The translations under genes and the position numbers were made by a program. Below, in pieces: positions 1 to 6,161 of a stretch of 6,942 bases of DNA. The notes below the pieces were generated by a model. The model saw nothing but the letters and a program-made list of their open reading frames with translations, was not told the DNA's origin and did not search any database. Source of the DNA: Nitrospirota bacterium (lineage in GTDB: Bacteria; Nitrospirota; Nitrospiria; Nitrospirales; Nitrospiraceae); NCBI GenBank assembly GCA_016222925.1, contig JACRQB010000190.1:1-6942 (forward strand). The letters run 5' to 3'. Position 1 is the stretch's first letter. The number at the start of each line of letters is the position of its first letter.

Positions 1-26
1 AAGGCCGGTTAACAGGGAGGAATTTC

Positions 27-416
27 ATGATCCAGCAGCAGTGTTTCCGCGGATGTTTGGCAATCTTAGCGAGTGCGTCCCTCGTCTTGGGAGGCTGCAC
101 CACGGCTCTTGTCCACGATGACGTCAAGTACCCGAAAACCGGCGCCCATTGCTCCGGTTCTCAAGGGGTTGATGACTCCTCTATCGCCGTACTCCCCGTT
201 CCTGTGGTCGCCTTCGTCGTACCCCATGCGAATCTCCACGACATCAAGGCCGATGAGTACTTGAAGCGCTGCGGCGATCCGACCAAATTGATCAACCGGA
301 AAGTCGAGGTCAACCGCACGGCCTGTATCCCGGCAGGATTGACTCGCATCATCACCCTCGGCATCTGGCAATGGTGCCCGGCCAGTGTCTCGTGGGAAGC
401 GGATGTCAAGTCCTAG
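27..416 (+). CDS. Small Bor-like lipoprotein (tentative)
   Basis: A 129-residue protein starting at an ATG with a good ribosome site (GGGAGG at 15-20, six bases upstream). The N-terminus is a lipoprotein signal: a hydrophobic stretch at about residues 11-22, then the lipobox LGGC with the modified Cys at 24. Residue 25 is Thr, not Asp, so sorting to the outer membrane is expected. The mature part is about 105 residues and has Cys at 42, 82, 100 and 117, which could form disulfides in the periplasm. The C-terminal half (YLKRCGD at 78-84, a spacer, then GLTRIITLGIW at 104-114) resembles the Bor family pattern of a Cys-Gly followed by an ITLGI-type hydrophobic segment; phage lambda Bor is a surface lipoprotein linked to serum resistance. 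The resemblance is from memory and partial, so I give the function as unknown. It has the same orientation as the efflux operon but lies about 380 bases away, so it is probably a separate transcript. Confidence 0.8.
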   Translation: MIQQQCFRGCLAILASASLVLGGCTTALVHDDVKYPKTGAHCSGSQGVDDSSIAVLPVPVVAFVVPHANLHDIKADEYLKRCGDPTKLINRKVEVNRTACIPAGLTRIITLGIWQWCPASVSWEADVKS

Positions 417-447
417 CCAGTCGTAGCCTCCGTCATTTGTCCGGCCT

Positions 448-477
448 CCTGTCCAGACCTGTCAAGACGGGACCAGG
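448..477 (+). other. Weak stem-loop after the lipoprotein gene
   Basis: CCTGTCC (448-454) can pair with GGACCAGG (470-477), giving seven base pairs with one bulged C and a 15-base loop, about 30 bases after the lipoprotein stop. There is no run of T after it, so it is not a typical intrinsic terminator. It may be a 3' end structure or chance. I see nothing else recognisable between 417 and 571. Confidence 0.2.
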
Positions 478-571
478 ACGCCCATTAGCGATTGATAGTC
501 CTTCCCCTCACAGCTATTCATCATTCTTAACGAATCTACCGTAGCGCAAAAACAAAACGTAGAAGTGGAAC

Positions 572-760
572 CTGGCCCGCATTATTCATGAACACTTCTG
601 CTGTAATCGCCGATCCGCTGTTGCGACACGCCTACGGTCGGCGGACTCGCCCCGCGGACCCTCGACGTACTGCACGACTACGCCTCAGGTCCTCCGGGCT
701 TCGGTCTCACAACGCGGCTTGGCGATTTCGCGACGAACTGTCATAAACAATGCGGGCTAG
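572..760. repeat. MITE-like palindromic element with ~47-nt inverted ends
   Basis: The left end (572-618) and the reverse complement of the right end (760-714) align without gaps at 32 of 47 positions. The outer part is the strongest: GCCCGCATT is identical in both arms, followed by TT and ATGA. Further in, AATCGCC and CCGC also match at the same offsets. The core continues the palindrome imperfectly, and it holds a local hairpin of its own (GGTCGGCGG at 636-644 with CCGCGGACC at 652-660, eight of nine pairs, seven-base loop). No open reading frame of useful size lies inside. Long inverted ends, about 190 bases and no coding content fit a miniature inverted-repeat transposable element or a related interspersed palindromic repeat. 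I see no clear target-site duplication, which suggests an old insertion or decayed edges. The parent insertion-sequence family is not assigned. The right end runs into the start region of the efflux adaptor gene. Confidence 0.65.
719..747 (+). promoter_or_regulatory. Weak sigma70-like promoter candidate for the efflux operon
   Basis: TTGGCG (719-724) and CATAAA (742-747) are separated by 17 bases. Each matches the -35 (TTGACA) and -10 (TATAAT) consensus at four of six positions. Both lie in the right arm of the palindromic element. Transcription would then start near 754-756, after the first in-frame ATG (750) of the adaptor, so translation would have to begin at 765 or 798. This is the best promoter-like match close upstream of the operon, but matches this weak occur by chance. 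Confidence 0.25.
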
Positions 761-761
761 A

Positions 762-817
762 GCTATGAAAGGTCAGAATTTGCTAACATGGGCTACTATG
801 AATCGTCAGAATTGGCT
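762..817 (+). repeat. In-frame near-duplicate of the adaptor start region
   Basis: The 23 bases at 762-784 and at 795-817 match at 19 positions, with a period of 33 bases (11 codons). Both copies have an ATG at the same offset (765 and 798), followed by a shared nine-base stretch starting GTCAGAATT. In protein the copies read MKGQNLL and MNRQNWL. This looks like a diverged tandem duplication that gives the gene two equivalent candidate starts. Only the second copy runs straight into the membrane anchor. Confidence 0.5.
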
Positions 818-1925
818 CGGATCAGTCATACTTATCTTGTGTGTGCTCCTGATCGGCGTCGGTCTGGTCACGTGGAAGTACGAATCCATTCAGGGCGAAC
901 AGGCGGCTTCGGCCAATCAGCCCGAGCCGATGGAGTCGGTCACCATGGCTGTCGCACGAGCCATCGACCACCGCCAGACCACCACTTCGATCGGCACAGT
1001 TCTCGCTCTCCGTTCAATTACGCTGAAAAACGAACTAGCCGGAACAGTCCGCGAAGTCCGGCTGACACCGGGACAAATCGTTGAAGGAGGAACTCTGTTG
1101 GTGGCACTCGACGTCTCGGTCGAAGAAGCTGAGCTTCGGGCACAGGAGGCCCAGGTTGCGCTCGCCAAGACAATCCTCAATCGCAGACAACACCTCAGCC
1201 AGGAACTCGCGACCACTCAAGAAGAAGTCGATCGGGCGCGCGCAGACCTGGATGTGGCACAGGCCCAGATTGCCCGTACCAGGGCCATCATCGCCAAGAA
1301 GACGATCCGTGCCCCGTTCCGCGCGAGGGTGGGCATCGCGGATGTCCATCCCGGTCAGTATCTTGACGAGGGAACACTCTTGACGACATTGCAAGGTATC
1401 GGTGACGCAGTGCATGTCGATTTCACAGTGGCACAACAAGTGGCAACGGGCTTACGAGTCGGTGAGTCCGTTGAAATACTCGCAGCCAGTGATTCTCCGG
1501 CTATCGTGGCTAAGATTGTCGCCCTCGACGCACGTGTTGATCCGACCACTCGGAACGCCATGGTCCGTGCCAGGATCGAGGGTACTCGCCACATACCGGC
1601 GCCCGGCGCATCGGTGCGCGTTCGAGTTCCGGTCGGTCTCACACGGAACGTCGTTGCGGTTCCAGTGAGCGCGTTGCGCAAGGGACCGGGAGGTGACCAA
1701 GTGTTTATCGTTGCACCAAGCAACGATGGCCGCACAAGAGTCCATACTCGCCAAGTCGAAATCGGACCCATGTTCGGCGACGAGATCGTCATCTATGCCG
1801 GACTGACGGCCGGCGAGCACATCGCCGCTCTAGGCTCCTTTAAACTCCGCGAGGGGATCCTCGTCGCAATCGCGGACGCTCCCGAGATTACCTCAAATGG
1901 AAATCGCGGAGCCGGGAAGCCGTAA
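798..1925 (+). CDS. RND efflux periplasmic adaptor (membrane-fusion protein)
   Basis: An adaptor of the HlyD/MexH-type family, which bridges an RND permease and an outer-membrane channel in the periplasm. Counting from the ATG at 798 (375 residues): residues 1-7 are polar, 8-26 form a single membrane anchor with no lipobox, and about 80-106 are the first lipoyl half with the motif LAGTVREV and a PGQxVxxG turn. A charged alpha-helical hairpin follows at about 107-168, then TIRAPF (169-174) and the second lipoyl half with HPGQYLDEG, then the beta-barrel and membrane-proximal domains. The start is uncertain. The frame is open from an ATG at 750, inside the palindromic element, and has another at 765; none has a clear ribosome site. 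I prefer 798 because it leaves a short tail before the anchor. The permease gene begins ten bases after the stop, so the two form one operon. Function as an adaptor is secure; the substrate cannot be read from the sequence. Confidence 0.9.
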   Translation: MNRQNWLGSVILILCVLLIGVGLVTWKYESIQGEQAASANQPEPMESVTMAVARAIDHRQTTTSIGTVLALRSITLKNELAGTVREVRLTPGQIVEGGTLLVALDVSVEEAELRAQEAQVALAKTILNRRQHLSQELATTQEEVDRARADLDVAQAQIARTRAIIAKKTIRAPFRARVGIADVHPGQYLDEGTLLTTLQGIGDAVHVDFTVAQQVATGLRVGESVEILAASDSPAIVAKIVALDARVDPTTRNAMVRARIEGTRHIPAPGASVRVRVPVGLTRNVVAVPVSALRKGPGGDQVFIVAPSNDGRTRVHTRQVEIGPMFGDEIVIYAGLTAGEHIAALGSFKLREGILVAIADAPEITSNGNRGAGKP

Positions 1926-1935
1926 ACGAATCATC

Positions 1936-4900
1936 ATGCCGCAAGACACCACCCGAACATCCTTCACCGACGTATTCATCAAGCATCCCGTGTTGGCAAT
2001 CGTCGTCAACCTCATGATCCTGCTCGCTGGCTGGCGGGCGATGACGACGCTGCCGGTGCAACAGTACCCAAAGATTGAGAACTCATTGGTGGTGATCACG
2101 ACTCTCTATTACGGAGCCGGCGCCGAAACAGTCCGTGGGTTCCTCAGTACACCGATTGAACGGGTGGTGTCCGCCATCAGCGGCGTCGACTATGTGGAAT
2201 CGACCAGCCGAGCCGGAGTCAGCACCGTCACGGTGCACTTGAAGTTGAATCACAGCAGCACAGCGGCATTGGCGGAGGTCACGGCGCGACTGCAACAAGT
2301 GAAGTCCGAACTTCCGCCGGAAGCTGAGCCTGCCGCGATCGACATACAGCGAGCGGATCGACCCTATGCCTCGTTCTATCTGAGTTTCAACTCTCAAGAG
2401 CGTACGGTTCCGGCCATCACTGATTGGCTGTTGCGAACCTTGCAGCCTCAGCTCTCAACACTACCCGGTGTCCAACGGGTGACGTTCGAAGGCGAGCGAC
2501 AAATCGCCATGCGCATCTGGATCGATCCCGATCGCCTCGCGTCGCTCAACCTCTCGCCCGGCGACGTACAGGGCGCCCTCCGACGGAACAATTACTTAGC
2601 CGCCGTCGGGCGCACAAAGGGCAATCTCGTCCAGATCAACCTGCTCGCCAACACCGATCTCCGCTCGACCGGTGAATTTGAGGAGCTGATCGTGGCCGAC
2701 CGAGCCGGCGCCATCGTGAGGCTCAAGGATGTGGCGCGGATCGAACGAGGAGCTGAAGAAGCGAACATGATCGCGAAGTACGATCAGACGGAAGGCGTCT
2801 ATCTCGGACTTTGGCCGGTGCCCGGCGTGAACGAGATCGAGGTCCGTCATCGACTCGGCAATGAAATCGAACGCATCCAGCAGACCCTCCCGCCCGACAT
2901 CAAGATGCAACTCGTCTGGGATGGGACCATGTTTATCCGCAACGCACTGACGGAAATCACCAAGACATTGTCGGAGACCATTCTCATTGTAGCCGTGGTG
3001 GTGTTCCTCTTTATGGGTTCAGTCCGAACAGCTCTCGTGCCGCTCGTCGCCATACCCGTGTCGTTGATTGGGGCAGCGCTCTTCATGGTCGCGTTTGGAT
3101 TCAGCCTCAATCTCCTGACCCTCCTCGCCATCGTGCTGTCGGTCGGATTAGTCGTGGATGATGCCATCGTGGTCGTCGAGAATGTTGAACGGCATGTGCG
3201 TCTGGGGCGATCTCGCATCGAGGCAGCACAAGCCGCCGCACGTGAGCTGCTCGGCCCGATCATCGCGATGACGATCACGCTCGCCACCGTCTATGCCCCC
3301 ATCGGCTTCCAAGGCGGACTGACGGGTTCCTTGTTCTTGGAGTTTGCCGTCACGCTGGCCGTCGCCGTAGTCTTGTCTGGGATCGTGGCGATTACCCTTT
3401 CGCCGGTGATGAGTTCGCGATTTGTCCATTCACAGGGGAAGGAAGGTCGGTTGACGGCCTTCGTCAACCGCCGATTCGAAGAGGCGCGCCGGGTCTACGC
3501 CTGGCTGCTCGAGCGCGCGCTGGAGATGCGCTGGGGCATTGTGACGGCGGCACTGCTGATCATGGTTGCCGCCTGGCCGCTATACCTGTTTTCACGTCAT
3601 GAACTCGCTCCCGTGGAGGATCAGAACCACATCAGTCTTTTCTTCGAAGCATCGCCGGACTCTACTTTCGCCGCCACCAACCGCCAACACTTCCAGATCG
3701 TCAACGCGATCACAGCCATCCCTGAAACAGACTACACCTGGTCGCTCACAACAGCATGGGGCGGATTCGGCGGTGTGGTCGCGAAGGATTGGCATGACCG
3801 GTCACGCTCGACTGAGGAGATGTACGACGACGTGTACGGCGCCGTGTCGCAAGTGCCGGGGCTCCGTGTGTTCCCGCGGCTGGACCCTCCCTTGCCCACC
3901 CCCGGTCAGTACGACGTGGAATTAATCTTACAGAGCGATGCACCGGCCGAACAGATGCTTGAAGCAGTCGGCTCCGTTCTGGGTGCAGGCTGGCAGAGCG
4001 GCAAGTTCCTGTATGTGGACACCGACCTCAAGATCGACCTCCCCCAAGCACGCGTCGTCTTGGATCGGGAACGACTCTCTGATTTAGGATTCGATCTGGC
4101 TGGAGTCGGTCGCGAACTGGGCACCATGCTCGGCGGCGGGTACGTCAACCGGTTCAACTATTTCGACCGCAGCTACAAGGTCATTCCTCAACTCGGCGAC
4201 AAGGATCGTGCAACGGTCGACCCACTGCTCGATCTCAAGATCAAGACACCGGGAGGGCAGTTGGTCCCGGTGTCGACCTTCACGCATATCGAGACGAGCA
4301 CGGCGCCGCGCACATTGAACCGTTTCCAGCAGCGCAATGCCGTCCGCATCTTCGGAGGCCTGAAACCCGGCTTCACGAAGGAGGAAGGACTCCTGGTCCT
4401 TGAAACGGCCGCTGCGTCGATCGGCCCACGCGTCGTGCTCGACTATGCCGGTGAGTCACGGCAGCTCCGCCAGGAAGGAGCAGCGCTCACCGTCACGCTC
4501 GGGTTCGCCGTGGTTCTGATCTATCTGGTGTTGGCTGCCCAGTTCAAAAGCTTTCGCGATCCCTTGATCGTTCTGCTTGGCTCGGTGCCTCTTGCGATCT
4601 CCGGGGCCCTGGTCGTGAGCTTTCTGGACCTCACCACCATTAATATCTATTCCCAAGTCGGCTTGATCACGCTGGTGGGATTGATCGCAAAGAACGGTAT
4701 TCTGATCGTGGAGTTCGCTAATCAACTGCAGACTCGCGGGTATCCTCGGGCGATGGCAATACGCGAGGCATCGTTGACCCGACTGCGGCCGGTGCTGATG
4801 ACCTCGGCAGCCACCGTGTTCGGTCACCTCCCCCTGGTCCTGGCGGCAGGCCCTGGAGCGGCTGCCCGCAACAGCATTGGCATGGTACTGGTCACCGGCA

Positions 4901-4980
4901 TGACCGTCGGCACGATCTTCACCCTCTTCGTGGTGCCGGGTCGACACGATCATAATACTCTGGGTACTTGTGTGAATTGA
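1936..4980 (+). CDS. RND multidrug efflux permease, HAE-1 family (MexI-like)
   Basis: The inner-membrane proton/drug antiporter of a tripartite pump. From the ATG at 1936 (1014 residues): N-terminal TFTD-like segment (SFTDVFIKHPVLA), helix 1 at about 17-35, a periplasmic porter loop, a helix bundle carrying the paired proton-relay aspartates (GLVVDDAIVVVENVE, D408 and D409), the second half starting with a helix and the PVEDQ motif, a second porter loop, and helix 10 with GLIAKNGILIVEF, where K919 is the relay lysine. An ATG at 1897 is also in frame and would overlap the adaptor by 29 bases. I prefer 1936 because the aspartates then fall at almost the same number as D407/D408 of AcrB and the N-terminus matches relatives; neither start has a strong ribosome site. 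The C-terminus is odd: the last helix normally runs several hydrophobic residues past the FVVP motif, but here FVVP (998-1001) is followed by 13 polar residues and a stop. All central catalytic residues are intact. Confidence 0.93.
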   Translation: MPQDTTRTSFTDVFIKHPVLAIVVNLMILLAGWRAMTTLPVQQYPKIENSLVVITTLYYGAGAETVRGFLSTPIERVVSAISGVDYVESTSRAGVSTVTVHLKLNHSSTAALAEVTARLQQVKSELPPEAEPAAIDIQRADRPYASFYLSFNSQERTVPAITDWLLRTLQPQLSTLPGVQRVTFEGERQIAMRIWIDPDRLASLNLSPGDVQGALRRNNYLAAVGRTKGNLVQINLLANTDLRSTGEFEELIVADRAGAIVRLKDVARIERGAEEANMIAKYDQTEGVYLGLWPVPGVNEIEVRHRLGNEIERIQQTLPPDIKMQLVWDGTMFIRNALTEITKTLSETILIVAVVVFLFMGSVRTALVPLVAIPVSLIGAALFMVAFGFSLNLLTLLAIVLSVGLVVDDAIVVVENVERHVRLGRSRIEAAQAAARELLGPIIAMTITLATVYAPIGFQGGLTGSLFLEFAVTLAVAVVLSGIVAITLSPVMSSRFVHSQGKEGRLTAFVNRRFEEARRVYAWLLERALEMRWGIVTAALLIMVAAWPLYLFSRHELAPVEDQNHISLFFEASPDSTFAATNRQHFQIVNAITAIPETDYTWSLTTAWGGFGGVVAKDWHDRSRSTEEMYDDVYGAVSQVPGLRVFPRLDPPLPTPGQYDVELILQSDAPAEQMLEAVGSVLGAGWQSGKFLYVDTDLKIDLPQARVVLDRERLSDLGFDLAGVGRELGTMLGGGYVNRFNYFDRSYKVIPQLGDKDRATVDPLLDLKIKTPGGQLVPVSTFTHIETSTAPRTLNRFQQRNAVRIFGGLKPGFTKEEGLLVLETAAASIGPRVVLDYAGESRQLRQEGAALTVTLGFAVVLIYLVLAAQFKSFRDPLIVLLGSVPLAISGALVVSFLDLTTINIYSQVGLITLVGLIAKNGILIVEFANQLQTRGYPRAMAIREASLTRLRPVLMTSAATVFGHLPLVLAAGPGAAARNSIGMVLVTGMTVGTIFTLFVVPGRHDHNTLGTCVN

Positions 4981-5069
4981 GACCCTGGAGAGAGCCATCG
5001 CTTTCACAACACCGCCTTATCTCCTCATACAGTACCTGATTTGACCGACCCAACACACCGGTCTTGAGA

Positions 5070-5074
5070 AAGGA
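5070..5074 (+). promoter_or_regulatory. Ribosome binding site that fixes the methyltransferase start
   Basis: AAGGA at 5070-5074 lies seven bases before the ATG at 5082. The open frame also has a TTG at 5064, upstream of this site, which is therefore not the likely start. The 4981-5069 stretch before it shows no convincing promoter or terminator. Confidence 0.6.
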
Positions 5075-5081
5075 ACAGACT

Positions 5082-5711
5082 ATGGACCACAGATTGCCAC
5101 GCAAGTCTTTGGGCGCGTTGTTGGCTATCGTTCTCTCTTTCACCGGTTGTGCCGAGTGGACCTATCAACGGATGAACGATCCCTCCCGGGACGTGTGGCA
5201 AAAACCACAAGGGGTTGTCGAAAAACTTTCCATTATGCCTGGAGCGAGGGTCGCGGACTTGGGTGCAGGCGGAGGCTACTTTACCTGGCATCTATCCAAA
5301 GCGGTCGGCTCAAGAGGAACGGTCTACGCCGTTGATATCGAGGAGAAAGCGATTAACATGATCTTCACGGAAATGGTTGCCCGAGGGACCCCAAATGTCC
5401 GACCGGTCCGGGCCGAGCCGCACGATCCAAGACTTCCAGAGCCCGTCGACTTGGTGTTCAGTTGCAATGTCTATCATGACATGAACGATCGAGTGGACTA
5501 TTTTCGCTCCCTCGCCTCCTCGCTGCGACCCGGTGGGCGGGTCGCGATTCTCGATTTTCATCCTCGTGGATTCTTGTCCGGGATGTTCGGCGACCGAACC
5601 GATAAAGAGGTGGTTCGAGGCGAAATGGAAGCCGCCGGCTATCGGCTTCTGAACGATTACGATGTCGTCGACCGCCAGCACTTCCAGATTTTCGCGAAGG
5701 CGGACCAGTAG
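5082..5711 (+). CDS. Predicted lipoprotein with class I SAM-methyltransferase fold
   Basis: A 209-residue protein. The N-terminus is basic (RPRK-type, residues 4-8), then hydrophobic to about residue 20, then FTGC with Cys at 23. This reads as a lipoprotein signal, with Ala at +2, hence likely outer-membrane sorting. After WQKPQGVVEKL at 39-49 the methyltransferase fold begins: motif I VADLGAGGGYFTW (57-69), the acidic end of strand 2 at D85 (VYAVD), a motif IV-like region VDLVFSCNVYHDM (122-134), and LRPGGRVAILDF (148-159). So the SAM-binding elements look intact. SAM is a cytoplasmic cofactor, so an exported methyltransferase is hard to explain; either the segment is an uncleaved inner-membrane anchor, the fold binds something else, or it has lost catalysis. 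Proteins of this layout, often annotated only as methyltransferase-domain proteins, are known in other Gram-negatives. Substrate unknown. It is separated by about 100 bases from the permease and may or may not be co-transcribed with it. Confidence 0.85.
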   Translation: MDHRLPRKSLGALLAIVLSFTGCAEWTYQRMNDPSRDVWQKPQGVVEKLSIMPGARVADLGAGGGYFTWHLSKAVGSRGTVYAVDIEEKAINMIFTEMVARGTPNVRPVRAEPHDPRLPEPVDLVFSCNVYHDMNDRVDYFRSLASSLRPGGRVAILDFHPRGFLSGMFGDRTDKEVVRGEMEAAGYRLLNDYDVVDRQHFQIFAKADQ

Positions 5712-5757
5712 GAGCCAATTACTCTAGATGCACGGCTCGGTCACAGAGGTTTCGACC
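5712..5757. other. Small stem-loops between convergent genes
   Basis: GAGCC (5712-5716) can pair with GGCTC (5734-5738), and next to it GGTC (5739-5742) can pair with GACC (5754-5757). Stems are only four or five pairs and neither strand has a T-run after them, so a bidirectional terminator is possible but not supported. The whole convergent gap is 59 bases. Confidence 0.2.
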
Positions 5758-5770
5758 AAGCTATCCCGTC

Positions 5771-6133
5771 CTACGTCTCCATCATTTCCAATCGAGGATC
5801 AAACTCGTGTCCGCAAGCCGTGCACCGGATGCAATCCGACTCCACCGTGAATTCGTCGGAACGAATCCCCATGCCGCCACAATCCGGACACCGGGTGAGG
5901 TGAACTTTCTGATCATTCACCGTTTCGTATTGCACTCCGTGTAGGCAGTACACCGGTTTTCCGTAAAGCAGCCATGGTTTGCCTGCATTGTCGATCACAG
6001 GCAAGAGAAGGTAATGATGGTGCACGTAATCCTCTAGCTCGCCACGACTCGCGAAACCGTCTTTGATCAGTTTGCCGGACACTGCCTCGTACAAGCCACT
6101 GCCGTTCACGATCACTTTGGTTGGTCCCATCAT
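5771..6133 (-). CDS. Small protein with C-terminal zinc ribbon
   Basis: A 120-residue protein, not recognised as a named family. Residues 1-80 are a small alpha/beta-looking region (VIVNGSGLYEAVSGKLI, then YLLLPVIDNAGKPWLLYGKPVYCL); the C-terminus holds CPDC (82-85) and CTAC (104-107), a CxxC-x18-CxxC zinc ribbon, with an additional Cys at 101 and one at 63. Zinc ribbons of this type bind nucleic acid or stabilise protein contacts; the role here is unknown. The frame is open upstream to an ATG at 6172, overlapping the CBS gene, but the GGGGAGG site at 6138-6144 directly precedes tandem ATGs at 6133 and 6130, so the true start is one of these. It lies 28 bases downstream of the CBS gene on the same strand and is probably the second gene of that operon. 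Confidence 0.82.
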   Translation of the reverse strand: MMGPTKVIVNGSGLYEAVSGKLIKDGFASRGELEDYVHHHYLLLPVIDNAGKPWLLYGKPVYCLHGVQYETVNDQKVHLTRCPDCGGMGIRSDEFTVESDCIRCTACGHEFDPRLEMMET

Positions 6134-6137
6134 CTCA

Positions 6138-6144
6138 CCTCCCC
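6138..6144 (-). promoter_or_regulatory. Strong ribosome binding site fixing the zinc-ribbon start
   Basis: On the minus strand GGGGAGG is followed by TGAG and then ATGATG. The spacing is four bases to the ATG at 6133 and seven to the ATG at 6130; the latter is closer to ideal. The upstream ATG at 6172 has no such site. Confidence 0.7.
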
Positions 6145-6161
6145 GATTGACGTGAATCTGG

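Noticed and set aside
440..464. TTGACA on the minus strand (459-464) as a promoter
   Set aside because: No good -10 element at the right distance, and no gene of useful length follows on the minus strand.
572..760. The hairpin-rich stretch as a structured non-coding RNA, tRNA or CRISPR piece
   Set aside because: No cloverleaf or repeated spacer pattern; the matching inverted ends are better explained by a mobile palindromic element.
750..797. Starting the adaptor at the ATG at 750
   Set aside because: It lies within the inverted-repeat arm, has no ribosome site, and adds 16 residues before a membrane anchor that already has a suitable short tail from 798. It cannot be fully excluded.
1355..1792. 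Long open frames on the opposite strand within the adaptor and permease genes
   Set aside because: They are antisense shadows of well-supported genes, without ribosome sites or recognisable motifs.
5043..5063. GACCG/CGGTC stem-loop before the methyltransferase as a terminator or riboswitch
   Set aside because: Five base pairs with an 11-base loop, no T-run and no conserved core that I recognise; likely chance.
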